Positions 26,421 through 35,260 of a stretch of DNA of 64,000 nucleotides are shown piece after piece. Under the pieces are notes generated by a model. The model searched no databases. It was not told where the DNA came from and saw nothing but the letters and a program-made list of their open reading frames with translations. This stretch comes from Nitrospira sp. CR1.1 (GTDB taxonomy: Bacteria; Nitrospirota; Nitrospiria; Nitrospirales; Nitrospiraceae), in the NCBI GenBank assembly GCA_014055465.1, contig WIAF01000001.1, positions 620,001 through 684,000 on the forward strand. The letters are read 5' to 3'. Position 1 is the first letter of the stretch, and every line of letters starts with the position of its first letter. The position numbers were made by a program, and so were the translations under genes.

Positions 26421-26972
26421 TTAAGCGGGGGGTTTTCGCAGATGCCGCACGAACAAGGCTTGTCCGTGGCTACCGAGGAGTGTCATGACCACATCGCCGC
26501 GGCGGAGCGCAGTGCCGTCATTCTTTGCCCGTGAGTCATGCCCGACGACCGAGCAAGACCACACTTCCACTGCCGCGTCCTGTCCCTTCGTTTTGAGGAC
26601 CACATAGCCTCCCTGGCCGACCTGATAGGTCAGATCCAGCGGGACGCCCTCGAGTATCCGGTCCGGGCTGTCGAGCATCGGGGTACGCGAGTGAGCTGAC
26701 TTGGCTCCCTGCTCGCGCGAGTACTGGAAGACTTGATAGGGAAACAGATAGGGGGCCTGCGGATCTTTGAAGCGATAGGCAGAATCGAATGCCACCAGGC
26801 TCCAGGTACCGAGCAGATCCTCACCGGAACAGGATCGCAGCGACGAGGCCGGAACGGTCAGCCCGGATCGCGTCAGTGACTTTGCATGGGCGCGATCACT
26901 CGCCAGGGCCGATCCCGACGCCAGCATGACCGAGCAGCACGCCGTCAGAAGCGCCCACTGCCATCGCGCCAT
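26421..26972 (-). CDS. Secreted protein of unknown function
   Basis: A 183-residue protein with signal peptide (hydrophobic core residues 5-24, cleavage after SALA). The mature part begins with a Ser/Thr-rich segment, then a beta-rich domain with two cysteines (SCSGEDLLGTWSLVAFD resembles the start of a lipocalin-like strand, a weak likeness). GGAG six bases before the ATG decides the start. It lies 23 nt after the zinc-ribbon gene and is probably cotranscribed with it. Confidence 0.7.
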   Translation of the reverse strand: MARWQWALLTACCSVMLASGSALASDRAHAKSLTRSGLTVPASSLRSCSGEDLLGTWSLVAFDSAYRFKDPQAPYLFPYQVFQYSREQGAKSAHSRTPMLDSPDRILEGVPLDLTYQVGQGGYVVLKTKGQDAAVEVWSCSVVGHDSRAKNDGTALRRGDVVMTLLGSHGQALFVRHLRKPPA

Positions 26973-26995
26973 GTGCATCTCCATCTCAGACGGGA

Positions 26996-27229
26996 TTAAG
27001 GATCTTTGCGTGAATCTGCCGCGGGAGAGGGAGCAGGTAAGGCCTTGGGAGCTCGCGGCAGGACGCGATACTCGATCAGTCTGCAGGTGCAGAACGAGAC
27101 CTGTCGCCATTCAGCGGTAATCTTCACGATCGCCGAACCGCAGATGGAGCACCCCAGTGCCCGGGGATCGCGCTTGATCGTCCAGCGAGGGATGCTGATG
27201 TGGTCCGCGTTGATAGATTCCTGTTCCAT
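26996..27229 (-). CDS. Small zinc-ribbon protein
   Basis: The 77-residue product has a CSIC pair near residue 28 and FCTC near 47, a spacing that fits a zinc ribbon, then a Pro/Ala-rich tail. AAGGTG precedes the ATG. The frame extends 14 codons further without support. No function can be assigned; it is divergent from leuC, whose promoter lies between them. Confidence 0.65.
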   Translation of the reverse strand: MEQESINADHISIPRWTIKRDPRALGCSICGSAIVKITAEWRQVSFCTCRLIEYRVLPRAPKALPAPSPAADSRKDP

Positions 27230-27294
27230 GGACACCTTATCGGTGCGCGGTTTTGAAATCTGAAGAGGCATTTTTTTCCGGAGCCCCTTTGCCC

Positions 27295-27325
27295 TTGATG
27301 CGATGGGCCTGGTCGCATATATAAT
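27295..27325 (+). promoter_or_regulatory. Candidate leuC promoter (TTGATG ... TATAAT)
   Basis: TTGATG (27295-27300) and TATAAT (27320-27325) are separated by 19 nt, or 17 nt if the overlapping TATATA is used. The predicted start of transcription is near 27332, giving a leader of about 60 nt that contains a stem-loop. Confidence 0.5.
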
Positions 27326-27341
27326 AGCTCCTCGATGAGCA

Positions 27342-27371
27342 CCGCGCCCTCAATCTCTCGCAGGGGCGCGG
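27342..27371 (+). promoter_or_regulatory. Stem-loop in the leuC leader, just before the ribosome binding site
   Basis: CCGCGCCC pairs perfectly with GGGCGCGG across a 14-nt loop. The stem ends 7 nt before AAGGAG of leuC. It could regulate translation or act as an attenuator, but no leucine-rich leader peptide was seen and no T-run follows. Confidence 0.5.
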
Positions 27372-27390
27372 GTTTATAAGGAGCATGGCC

Positions 27391-28794
27391 ATGGCTGCAC
27401 AGACACTGTTCGAAAAAATTTGGAACGACCACGTGGTTCGGGCGGAACCGGATGGAACCACGTTGCTCTATATCGACCGCCATCTGGTGCACGAAGTCAC
27501 CTCGCCGCAGGCCTTCGAAGGGCTGACGGTCGCGGGTCGCACCCCGCGCCGACCGGCCGCCGCACTCGCGGTCCCCGACCACAATGTCCCGACGACCGAC
27601 CGCCGCATCGCCATTGCCGATCCGATCAGCGCCAAACAAATTCAAACGCTGGATGATAACTGCCGGACCTTCGGCATCACCCTATTCGGCATGAACGACA
27701 TCCGGCAAGGCGTTGTCCATGTCATCGGCCCTGAGCAAGGATTCACGCTCCCTGGCATGACGATCGTCTGCGGAGACTCCCATACGTCCACGCACGGCGC
27801 CTTCGGCGCACTCGCCTTCGGGATCGGCACCAGCGAAGTCGAACATGTGCTGGCGACGCAATGTCTCGTGCAGAAGCGCCCCAAGACCATGGAAGTCCGG
27901 GTAGACGGCCAACTCTCCCCGCGCTGCTCCGCCAAGGACGTGATCCTCGCCATCATCGGCAAGATCGGGACAGCAGGCGGAACAGGCTACGTCATCGAAT
28001 ATACAGGCTCCGCCATTCGCGCCCTCAGCATGGAAGGCCGCATGACGCTCTGCAATATGTCGATCGAGGGCGGCGCCCGCGCCGGCATGGTCGCCCCGGA
28101 CGAGACCACCTTCGCCTACATCAAAGGCCGTCCGATGGCGCCGAAGGGGGCACTCTGGGATCAGGCCGTGGCAGCCTGGCGGCACCTCAGCACCGATGCC
28201 GGCGCGAAGTACGATGCCGTCGTCGAATTACGCGCTGAAACGATTGCGCCGCAAGTGACCTGGGGAACCAGCCCCGGCATGGTGACCGGCGTGGATGGCA
28301 CTGTGCCGGACCCCAGCACCATGCGGGATGACAAACTCCGCCAGGCCACTGAGCGAGCCATCGAGTATATGGCCCTGACGCCCGGCATGCCGATCCGCGA
28401 CATCCGGATCGATAAGGTCTTCATCGGGTCTTGCACCAATTCGCGAATCGAAGACTTGCGCCTGGCCGCCTCCTTCGCCAAAGGCAAGAAGGTCGCCGGC
28501 AGCGTGCACGCCATGGTCGTCCCGGGATCAGGCCTGGTGAAGCAGCAGGCGGAACAAGAGGGCCTGGATCGCATCTTCAAGGAATCTGGATTCGAATGGC
28601 GGGAGGCAGGATGCAGCATGTGTCTGGCGATGAATGCCGATGTTCTGCAACCGGGCGAACGCTGCGCTTCGACCAGCAACAGAAACTTCGAGGGCCGTCA
28701 GGGGGCCGGGGGACGAACACATCTCGTGTCGCCGGCTATGGCGGTGGCCGCCGCGATCGAGGGACATTTCGTCGACATTCGTCAGTGGTCATAG
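27391..28794 (+). CDS. leuC: 3-isopropylmalate dehydratase, large subunit
   Basis: LeuC and LeuD form the [4Fe-4S] isomerase of leucine biosynthesis (2-isopropylmalate to 3-isopropylmalate). The 467-residue protein has the three cluster cysteines in GSCTNSR (near 346) and [10 protein letters not shown] (near 405-410) and the CGDSHTST motif. The ATG at 27391 is preferred because AAGGAG lies 7 nt upstream; an in-frame ATG at 27385 is too close to it. leuD follows 76 nt downstream. Confidence 0.97.
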   Translation: MAAQTLFEKIWNDHVVRAEPDGTTLLYIDRHLVHEVTSPQAFEGLTVAGRTPRRPAAALAVPDHNVPTTDRRIAIADPISAKQIQTLDDNCRTFGITLFGMNDIRQGVVHVIGPEQGFTLPGMTIVCGDSHTSTHGAFGALAFGIGTSEVEHVLATQCLVQKRPKTMEVRVDGQLSPRCSAKDVILAIIGKIGTAGGTGYVIEYTGSAIRALSMEGRMTLCNMSIEGGARAGMVAPDETTFAYIKGRPMAPKGALWDQAVAAWRHLSTDAGAKYDAVVELRAETIAPQVTWGTSPGMVTGVDGTVPDPSTMRDDKLRQATERAIEYMALTPGMPIRDIRIDKVFIGSCTNSRIEDLRLAASFAKGKKVAGSVHAMVVPGSGLVKQQAEQEGLDRIFKESGFEWREAGCSMCLAMNADVLQPGERCASTSNRNFEGRQGAGGRTHLVSPAMAVAAAIEGHFVDIRQWS

Positions 28795-28870
28795 AACGGG
28801 CACATCCGGATCTGGTCACGACCGCCGTGCGACCAGCGTCCGCTGGATAGAACGTAGAAGAGGATACGTC

Positions 28871-29491
28871 ATGGAAGCATTCACCACTCTCACCGGCCTG
28901 GTCGCGCCACTGGACCGGCTCAACGTCGATACGGATCAGATCATACCGAAGCAGTTTTTGAAAACGATCAAGCGAACGGGCCTGCGGGAAGGATTGTTCT
29001 ACGATTGGCGGCGGCGAAAGGATGGATCGCAAGATCCCGAGTTTTTCCTGAACCAGCCGCGCTATCAGCAGGCTACGGTGCTCCTGGCCCGTGACAACTT
29101 CGGCTGCGGGTCGTCACGCGAACATGCCCCCTGGGCGCTCCTGGATCAGGGATTTCGCTGCGTCCTGGCTCCTAGCTTTGCGGATATTTTCTACAATAAT
29201 TGCTTTCAGAACGGCATTCTCCCGGTGGTGCTGAAAGGCTCGGACATCCAGGCATTGTTTGAGCGTGTCGCGGCTCGCGAGGGCTATCGGCTCACGATCG
29301 ACCTGGCGGCCCAGCAAGTGACGACGCCTGAGGGCGCGGCCTATCACTTCGAGATCGACCCCTTCCGGAAAGATTGCTTATATCGCGGATTGGACGCGAT
29401 CGGCCTGACACTCCAGCACGCGGCGCAAATCGGCGAATACGAACAACGCCGCCGCACACAGGCCCCCTGGCTGTTTCAAGACGTGAGGTAA
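28871..29491 (+). CDS. leuD: 3-isopropylmalate dehydratase, small subunit
   Basis: LeuD supplies the swivelling domain that completes the isopropylmalate isomerase active site. The 206 residues match the long (E. coli-like) form: [13 protein letters not shown] near the start, [15 protein letters not shown] near residue 77, and [23 protein letters not shown] before the ATG serves as ribosome binding site. It is the partner of the upstream leuC. Confidence 0.97.
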   Translation: MEAFTTLTGLVAPLDRLNVDTDQIIPKQFLKTIKRTGLREGLFYDWRRRKDGSQDPEFFLNQPRYQQATVLLARDNFGCGSSREHAPWALLDQGFRCVLAPSFADIFYNNCFQNGILPVVLKGSDIQALFERVAAREGYRLTIDLAAQQVTTPEGAAYHFEIDPFRKDCLYRGLDAIGLTLQHAAQIGEYEQRRRTQAPWLFQDVR

Positions 29492-29510
29492 CCGTCAGAA
29501 AAGGAGTCCT

Positions 29511-29900
29511 ATGACGTGGTGGGAAACCATTCTGTTTCCTGTGGCCTGGCTCTGGAGACCAAAACTGCTTTTCACGTTGCTGTTCTTCGGCGGCGCAGCC
29601 TATCTGCTGATCGTCTTTAATTGGAGCTACTCTGACGGAGATCGCGCCGGGTACCTGCAGAAGCTCTCCCGGAAGGGATGGCTTTGCAAGACTCAGGAAG
29701 GCGAGCTGGCAATGACGACCGTGCCCGGCGTGGCCCCGATCCTCTGGGACTTCACGGTGTGGGACGAGAGCGTGGCCAAGCAACTCGATGGGCAGATGGG
29801 CAAGCGGGTCGTCATCCACTACAAGGAGTATCGCTATATTCCCACCACCTGTTTCGGCGAAACGCCGTACTTTGTGGATCGCGTCGAGGTCTTAGACTGA
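29511..29900 (+). CDS. Conserved-looking membrane protein, unknown function
   Basis: The 129-residue protein has one hydrophobic segment (residues about 18-37) followed by a soluble part beginning WSYSDGDRAGYLQKLSRKG, with WLCKTQEGELAM and a final CFGETPYFVDRVEV. I recall homologues of this pattern described only as hypothetical. AAGGAG precedes the ATG. It follows leuD by 19 nt and may be cotranscribed, though no link with leucine synthesis is evident. Confidence 0.8.
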   Translation: MTWWETILFPVAWLWRPKLLFTLLFFGGAAYLLIVFNWSYSDGDRAGYLQKLSRKGWLCKTQEGELAMTTVPGVAPILWDFTVWDESVAKQLDGQMGKRVVIHYKEYRYIPTTCFGETPYFVDRVEVLD

Positions 29901-29908
29901 CCCCTGTG

Positions 29909-30967
29909 TCATAGCCACTTTTTCTGTTTGAAGAAGTACAGCATGGCCAGCCCGGTCGCAGTCATGACGCCCAGCACCGCCGGGTACCCCCAGGGCGATT
30001 TCAATTCCGGCATGTGCTCGAAATTCATCCCATAAATGCTGGCAATAAAACTGAGCGGCATGAAAATCGTCGTGATGATCGTCAGCACTTTCATGACGCC
30101 GTTCAGCCGGTAACTGACGCTGGACAAATAGACTTCCATCATCGACGACACCATTTCCCGCAGGGTTTCGATGGTGTCGCCGATCTGAATGATGTGGTCA
30201 TACACGTCGCGGAAGAAGACCTTGGTGGACCCTTGTAGAAACTGCCCATCCGACCGCGACAGGTTGTTCATCACGTCCCGGAGGGGCCAGACGGAGCGGC
30301 GGAAATAGAGCAGTTGCCCCTTGAGGGCATGGATGTCCCGCAGCGTTTCCGGCCCTGGATTGGTGACGCACAAATCCTGGAGCGCTTCAATCTTTTCCCC
30401 CAGCGTCTCCAGAATGACAAAGTACCGATCCACAATCGAGTCCATCAGGGCATAGAGCAGGTAATCCGCGCCGGCATGGCGCAGGCGGCCCTTCCCGTTA
30501 CGCAACCGCTCCTTCACACCCTGAAAGACATCCCCGCCATTTTCCTGGAATGAGAGCACAAAATTTTCCCCGAACACCAGGCTGACCTGTTCAACATTGA
30601 TGTCGCCTTCGCTTTTGCCTTCGTACAGCATCTTCAACACCAGATAGCCGTACGTACCATAATCGTCCAGCTTCGGACGTTGGTTGGTGTTGGCGATATC
30701 CTCGAGCAGCAAGGGATGAAGGCCGAACATTTTTCCGAACGCCTCCAGCACATCCATTTTATGGATGCCACCGACATCCACCCAGCGAACCGTCGGCTCC
30801 CCCGTCGCAACCACCTCGTCCGGCTTCGCCACCGTGCGTTCCTGGTATTGACCCTCGCCGTATTCGTAGACGGAAATGGTGACCGTCTCCGATTTCTTTT
30901 CGCCGATATGGACCAGTGTTCCGGGCGGCAGGCCTGCTTTGCGGGATCGTTTGTGTTTCAATTTCAT
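29909..30967 (-). CDS. corA: Magnesium/cobalt transporter CorA
   Basis: CorA forms a pentameric Mg2+ channel. The 352-residue protein has the large cytoplasmic N-terminal domain, a long stalk helix, and two C-terminal membrane segments with the signature YGMNFEHMPEL between them and the usual basic C-terminus KQKKWL. The N-terminus is basic (MKLKHKRSRKAG). It converges on the preceding gene with 8 nt between stops. Confidence 0.96.
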   Translation of the reverse strand: MKLKHKRSRKAGLPPGTLVHIGEKKSETVTISVYEYGEGQYQERTVAKPDEVVATGEPTVRWVDVGGIHKMDVLEAFGKMFGLHPLLLEDIANTNQRPKLDDYGTYGYLVLKMLYEGKSEGDINVEQVSLVFGENFVLSFQENGGDVFQGVKERLRNGKGRLRHAGADYLLYALMDSIVDRYFVILETLGEKIEALQDLCVTNPGPETLRDIHALKGQLLYFRRSVWPLRDVMNNLSRSDGQFLQGSTKVFFRDVYDHIIQIGDTIETLREMVSSMMEVYLSSVSYRLNGVMKVLTIITTIFMPLSFIASIYGMNFEHMPELKSPWGYPAVLGVMTATGLAMLYFFKQKKWL

Positions 30968-31114
30968 CGTACTATCAGCTTGTACGCGGAACCGGTCAGA
31001 GGGTCAAGAGCCGAAACGCCTGCACAAAGCGACTCCGGGCTTTGTTCCCGCTTGAAGACCTGGTAGGTTGAAGCGAGGGGGAATGACCTCCCTCTCCCTT
31101 GGGAGCCGAGGACA

Positions 31115-31927
31115 ATGGATTACGAACTCACTATCCTGTCACAAGCCATGAACGAAGCAGGCCGTGAAGTGCTTCGGTTAGCAGCCGCAGGGTTTGAAAC
31201 CTTTACAAAATCGGATCACTCCCCGGTCACCTCTGCGGACCTGGCCGTGAATCAGATTCTCCACGACAGGTTGGCGACACGCTTTCCCGAGGACGGGTGG
31301 CTGTCCGAAGAAACCGCGGACAATGAAGAGCGTTTGAGCAGAAAACGGGTCTGGATCGTCGATCCGATTGATGGGACACGGTCGTTCGTGCGGGGTCTGC
31401 CAGAATTCTGCCTTTCGGTGGCGCTGGTTGAGAATGGATTGCCAGCCGTGGCAGCGATCTTCAATCCGGCGACCGGCGAGTTTTTTTCAGCCATTCGCGG
31501 GCGTGGCCTCCGTGTCGAGCGCCGGTCAGATTCTGATCATCCACCCTTCACCTCCTCCGAACGTCCGGTTGCGCTCGTCAATCCCTGGGAACTGCGGGTG
31601 GGCCGGCTTGAAGGCCTTCAGGCCCACCTCCACTGCCGCCCGATCGGATCCATCGCTTATGCGCTTGCCCTGGTGGCCGCCGGTCAAGCGGATGCGGTGA
31701 TCACCCTGACCGGCGGCAATGAATGGGACATTGCCGCCGGAGTGCTGTTGGTCGAAGAAAGCGGAGGACGCGCCACCAGCGCCGCCGGTCATCCCGTCAC
31801 CTTCAACCGCGCCGACCCACGATTGCCGGGGACGCTCGCCATCGGTTCGGACCTGCCCATACCGGCGCGCACTCACCTGATCCAACAGAGCATCGCAGCC
31901 GCCGCAGGTCATTCCACTCCGTCGTAA
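31115..31927 (+). CDS. Inositol-monophosphatase-family phosphatase (CysQ/SuhB/HisN type)
   Basis: Li+-sensitive, Mg2+-dependent phosphatase fold of 270 residues. Motifs: LSEETAD (metal-binding Glu, near 69), WIVDPIDGTRSFVRGLPEF (near 89-107) and GGNEWDIAAGVLLVEESGG (near 205), where the Asp of WD is a metal ligand. The substrate could be 3'-phosphoadenosine 5'-phosphate, inositol phosphate or histidinol phosphate; the sequence alone does not decide. Confidence 0.9.
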   Translation: MDYELTILSQAMNEAGREVLRLAAAGFETFTKSDHSPVTSADLAVNQILHDRLATRFPEDGWLSEETADNEERLSRKRVWIVDPIDGTRSFVRGLPEFCLSVALVENGLPAVAAIFNPATGEFFSAIRGRGLRVERRSDSDHPPFTSSERPVALVNPWELRVGRLEGLQAHLHCRPIGSIAYALALVAAGQADAVITLTGGNEWDIAAGVLLVEESGGRATSAAGHPVTFNRADPRLPGTLAIGSDLPIPARTHLIQQSIAAAAGHSTPS

Positions 31928-31930
31928 CCC

Positions 31931-31959
31931 TTTTCATAGCCCCCCCTTCTCTGTACGAT
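31931..31959 (+). promoter_or_regulatory. Candidate promoter (TTTTCA, 17-nt spacer, TACGAT)
   Basis: TTTTCA (31931-31936) and TACGAT (31954-31959) are 17 nt apart, and the following gene starts 33 nt after the -10 with a good ribosome binding site. Confidence 0.4.
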
Positions 31960-31992
31960 AGTCCGCATCGTCTCAACCCGGGAGGTGTCTCC

Positions 31993-32868
31993 ATGAACGT
32001 GGCCTTGTTGGGCACAGGATTGTTAGGCCAGGGGGTGGCGGAACGGCTTCATGCCACCGGCCACACCCTGGCAGCCTATAACCGTTCCGCCGAAAAGACC
32101 CTTGCGCTCCGGCAGCAGGGCATCCACATCGCTTCAACCGCCGCAGAGGCCATGTCGGCAGCAGAAGTCGCGCTCCTGCTGCTGTCTGATGCCGCAGCCA
32201 TCCGCGCAGTGCTGTTTCACCCGCTGACCAGTCCCGCGATTGGCGGGCGTACGATCATCCAGATGGGTACGATCGGACCGGCCGAGAGTTGTTCAATCGA
32301 GCAAGAGGTCACACGTCTGGGCGGCCGCTATCTTGAAGCGCCGGTGCTCGGCAGCATTGCGGAAGCCAAAGCAGGCACGCTCCTGGTCATGGTAGGCGCG
32401 ACTCGGGAGCGCTATGACGAATGGGCGCCGCTATTGCGCAGCCTGGGAGAAGACGTGCGCCTGGTCGGGCCCGTCGGAAAAGCGGCGGTGATGAAGCTCG
32501 CGCTCAACCAGCTGATCGCCGCCGAAATGGCGGCTTTCTCGCTGAGTCTGGGACTGGTCCGACGAGGCGGTGTTGATGTGGAAGATTTTATGGAAGTAGT
32601 GCGCAGGAGCGCGCTCTACGCGCCGATGTTCGAAAAAAAACTGCCCCGGTTGGTGAAACGGAACTACGCGCAGCCGAACTTTTCTACCCGGCATCTGCTC
32701 AAGGATGTGGAGCTTGCTCTCGGCGCCGCAGAGGCGTCCCACCTTTCGCCGACCGGGCTTCAGGGAGTACGATCTTTACTCATCGAGACGATAGCCACGG
32801 GCCTGGGAGAGGTGGACTACTCGGCGATCTATGAACGGATCGATCCTCTTGCGTCACGGCAATCGTGA
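31993..32868 (+). CDS. NAD(P)-dependent beta-hydroxyacid dehydrogenase (3-HIBADH/GLYR type)
   Basis: Reduces or oxidises a short beta-hydroxy or aldehyde acid. The 291-residue protein begins with the dinucleotide motif LLGTGLLGQGVAERL, followed by YNRSAEK (Asn-Arg favouring NADP), GTIGPAES, EAPVLGS and the catalytic-lysine helix GKAAVMKLALNQL near residue 165. GGGAGGT eight bases before the ATG decides the start. The substrate is not predictable. Confidence 0.92.
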   Translation: MNVALLGTGLLGQGVAERLHATGHTLAAYNRSAEKTLALRQQGIHIASTAAEAMSAAEVALLLLSDAAAIRAVLFHPLTSPAIGGRTIIQMGTIGPAESCSIEQEVTRLGGRYLEAPVLGSIAEAKAGTLLVMVGATRERYDEWAPLLRSLGEDVRLVGPVGKAAVMKLALNQLIAAEMAAFSLSLGLVRRGGVDVEDFMEVVRRSALYAPMFEKKLPRLVKRNYAQPNFSTRHLLKDVELALGAAEASHLSPTGLQGVRSLLIETIATGLGEVDYSAIYERIDPLASRQS

Positions 32869-32871
32869 CGG

Positions 32872-33357
32872 TCAGTGCGCGGCAGGCCATGGCTGATTGT
32901 CCACGATCGACTGCACCTTCATCACATGGAACCGTCCGCCGGCCTTGGCCGGAGCATGGTCGCCTTCAATACGCGTATACCACCAGCGCCCTTCACCTTC
33001 TGAATAGTCGGGAGACAGGGTAATCTCAAACCCTCCTTCTCGATCATTCTCCCGTTGAGCCCAGGCCCCGATCCATCGATGGTCGGTCACCAGATCGGTT
33101 CGGAATCGTCCATCTTTAAAATCGTACGACCCGTCCCCGAATCGATCGAGCCTCAGCGGTACCACCATTCCACCTTCCTCGTATTCCCATTCACCCGCGA
33201 GAACGGCATGCTCCCCGCGATGCATGGATATTTCTCCCGTCACCAGGTCGGACCAGGTGGTCTCTTGAGGCCGCGGCGCGTGACTGCAAGCCTGGATACT
33301 CAACAGGCTTAGACCTATCGCAAAAGAAAGCCATCGATTTTGTTTCATTCGGTACAT
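32872..33357 (-). CDS. Lipoprotein of unknown function
   Basis: A 161-residue protein with lipobox IQAC at residue 24. The mature part is beta-rich with repeated aromatic and acidic residues (EWEYEEGGMVVPLRLDRFGDGSYDFK), plausible for a small beta-sandwich or lipocalin-like fold. Starts at 33357 and 33348 (MKQNRW) are both possible; GAGAGG lies 9 nt before the former. The gene converges with the dehydrogenase (3 nt between stops). Confidence 0.75.
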   Translation of the reverse strand: MYRMKQNRWLSFAIGLSLLSIQACSHAPRPQETTWSDLVTGEISMHRGEHAVLAGEWEYEEGGMVVPLRLDRFGDGSYDFKDGRFRTDLVTDHRWIGAWAQRENDREGGFEITLSPDYSEGEGRWWYTRIEGDHAPAKAGGRFHVMKVQSIVDNQPWPAAH

Positions 33358-33701
33358 CCTGGGTGTTCCTCTCCCCTCCATGTTTCAGGGCAATCTCTTT
33401 CATACCATGCACACTCGATACGCTCAAGGCCGCAATCAGTTTTGCTCATATTCACCAATCGCCTCTGATTAATCACGAGAAGACAGTGTATCAGCCGCAT
33501 AACGGACTCCGGCCGTAGGTCGTTGAGCACTCTCCGATACCCCGTTCACCTCAAGGTCAGGCGCCCTCAACCGATAAGGAATTGGCGGGAACGATCTGTG
33601 CCGCGCTGATTTTCCGGCAACCCATGGCCTTGCGCCCAGCAGGGGTGGCTCCTCGGGCAATCCGGCAGGGCTGCCACATATAACTTTCTGGAGACCAGGT
33701 G
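33358..33701. other. Gene-free stretch before the phosphorelay genes
   Basis: No supported gene. A possible -10 box TATAAC (33679-33684) lies shortly before the receiver gene but has no matching -35. A minus-strand frame of about 35 codons (start near 33449) lacks a ribosome binding site and was not called. Confidence 0.4.
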
Positions 33702-34304
33702 ATGGCACCAGACCCGGAGCACGAACAAGACCGTGTCGAGCCCTTGAGACGGTACAAGATTTCCGATACCGATCCTGAAGCTCCGTTTGATGATCGTGTA
33801 CAATCGCCAGCTCAGGTGTGCCAGATGCGGACGAATCAAGCCGAGCCGGCTGCCCGGCCGCCCCTCAAGCCGGCGCCGGATCACGCTCAGCCCTCCCGGC
33901 CTTCCCCCCTGAAGATCCTGCTGGTCGAGGATATGGAAGACAATCGAGTCCTGGTGTCCGTCTTCCTGAAAGCCCCGCCGTACAAGCTGGACCTGGCTGA
34001 ACACGGTGCCGCAGGAGTCGAAAAGTTTCAATCCGGACAGTACGACCTAGTCTTCATGGACATTCAGATGCCGATCATGGACGGCTACGAGGCGATCCGC
34101 GTCATGAGGCGATGGGAGCAGGAGCAACAACGCGGCCAGACTCCAATTATTGCCCTGACCGGCAACACCCATGCCGAAGACATCGAGAAGGCCCGGGCCG
34201 CGGGGTTTACCGCCCATGTGACCAAACCGCTCAAAAAGACCACGCTGCTGGAGGCGATACAACGCTATGCGATCACCCCTTCAGGCGAGGAGTCGGCCTC
34301 ATGA
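33702..34304 (+). CDS. Response regulator receiver protein with long N-terminal extension
   Basis: The 200-residue protein has about 70 residues of proline-rich, probably disordered sequence, then a single receiver domain: LLVEDMEDN (acid pocket), MDIQMPIMDG (phospho-acceptor Asp), ALTGNT (Thr) and TKPLKK (Lys). It resembles the detached receiver of hybrid histidine kinases. GGAG lies 9 nt before the ATG. It overlaps the Hpt gene by 4 nt, pointing to a phosphorelay pair. No output domain is present, and the sensor kinase is not in the window. Confidence 0.92.
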   Translation: MAPDPEHEQDRVEPLRRYKISDTDPEAPFDDRVQSPAQVCQMRTNQAEPAARPPLKPAPDHAQPSRPSPLKILLVEDMEDNRVLVSVFLKAPPYKLDLAEHGAAGVEKFQSGQYDLVFMDIQMPIMDGYEAIRVMRRWEQEQQRGQTPIIALTGNTHAEDIEKARAAGFTAHVTKPLKKTTLLEAIQRYAITPSGEESAS

Positions 34305-34636
34305 ACGATGGGACCCCCGCCACGTCGGACTGCGGCGCCGGACCGGTTGTGGTCCTCGTCGACTCCGCGTTCGAGCCGCTGATTCCAAAATTCATGGCCA
34401 ACCGGAACAAAGAACTCGTGACGATGACAGCAGCTCTGGCTACAAGCGACTTTGCGACCATCAGGCAGGTGGCCCACGGCATGAAGGGTGTGAGCGGCAG
34501 TTATGGGTTTCACGACATGACCACCATCGCGGGTCGAATGGAGCAGGCTGCCAAGGCCGCCGATGAAGCATCGATCCGCCAGGATTTGGTCGCGCTGGCA
34601 TCGTACCTTGCGCGAGTTGAGATCACCTACGAATAA
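34301..34636 (+). CDS. Histidine phosphotransfer (Hpt) protein
   Basis: Hpt proteins pass phosphate between receivers. The 111-residue protein forms a four-helix Hpt domain with the phospho-histidine motif RQVAHGMKGVSGSYG near residue 57. Its ATG overlaps the receiver stop (ATGA). The N-terminal 20 residues are Pro/Gly/Val rich. Together with the receivers at 33702 and 34844, a receiver-Hpt-receiver relay can be inferred. Confidence 0.92.
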   Translation: MNDGTPATSDCGAGPVVVLVDSAFEPLIPKFMANRNKELVTMTAALATSDFATIRQVAHGMKGVSGSYGFHDMTTIAGRMEQAAKAADEASIRQDLVALASYLARVEITYE

Positions 34637-34747
34637 CAACGTCTAATGGGCTCTCGTATCTGTCGGCGGCAGCTTGATGACTCACCGCTGCGCCTGCAGC
34701 ACGGGTGGTCAATCCTGTGGGTATGAAAATCAAGAAATATGCGTGCG

Positions 34748-34770
34748 TTTGTAGGAATTCGTGCTACAAA
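34748..34770. promoter_or_regulatory. Inverted repeat TTTGTAG-N9-CTACAAA, possible operator
   Basis: Perfect 7-bp half sites separated by 9 nt, 74 nt before the receiver gene at 34844, with the centre containing GAATTC. The spacing between half-site centres (about 16 nt) is roughly one and a half helical turns, consistent with binding of a dimer. Confidence 0.4.
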
Positions 34771-34843
34771 AGAATGATCTGTACGAGTCAGAACCATCTG
34801 AAGCTTCAGGCACCTCACTCATTCGATACCAAGGAGCGCTTGT

Positions 34844-35239
34844 ATGGAAAGCCCTGAAACCCCCAAACTCCGCGTTCTCATGGTTGAAGATGAGGAAGAC
34901 ACGGCGAGCTTATTAAAATTTCTTCTGGAGCGGGCCAGTTATCAGGTGGTGCATGCCAAAGACGGCCGGCAGGCGCAGGAACTCGTCAATACCATTTCTC
35001 CTCCTGACATCGTGTTGCTGGATGTGATGTTGCCGTTCTTGAGCGGACTGCAAGTGCTCACCGTAATCAGAAAGCGCGAGGGATGGACCAAGGTGCCGAT
35101 CGTCATGTTGACGGCCGACGGGAGCGAGCATGACATCAAACGTGCATTGGAGAACGGCGCCAACGATTACATGATTAAGCCGTTCAATCCACGCGAACTG
35201 ACCAGCCGGCTGAAGCGGTTCGTCGCTCAAGCGGCCTGA
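34844..35239 (+). CDS. Single-domain response regulator (CheY-like)
   Basis: The 131-residue protein is a receiver domain only: MVEDEEDTA, LLDVMLPFLSG (phospho-acceptor), MLTADG and IKPFNPREL. There is no output domain, so it must signal by protein contact. AAGGAG eight bases upstream fixes the start. It precedes the HEAT-repeat gene by 21 nt, and those two are probably cotranscribed; this suggests control of the adjacent polysaccharide machinery. Confidence 0.94.
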   Translation: MESPETPKLRVLMVEDEEDTASLLKFLLERASYQVVHAKDGRQAQELVNTISPPDIVLLDVMLPFLSGLQVLTVIRKREGWTKVPIVMLTADGSEHDIKRALENGANDYMIKPFNPRELTSRLKRFVAQAA

Positions 35240-35260
35240 GCGACCGCCGGGAGGAGTCGC

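Noticed and set aside
33358..33530. Minus-strand frame of about 35-60 codons near 33449
   Set aside because: No ribosome binding site, no recognised protein pattern, and position in a probable promoter region.
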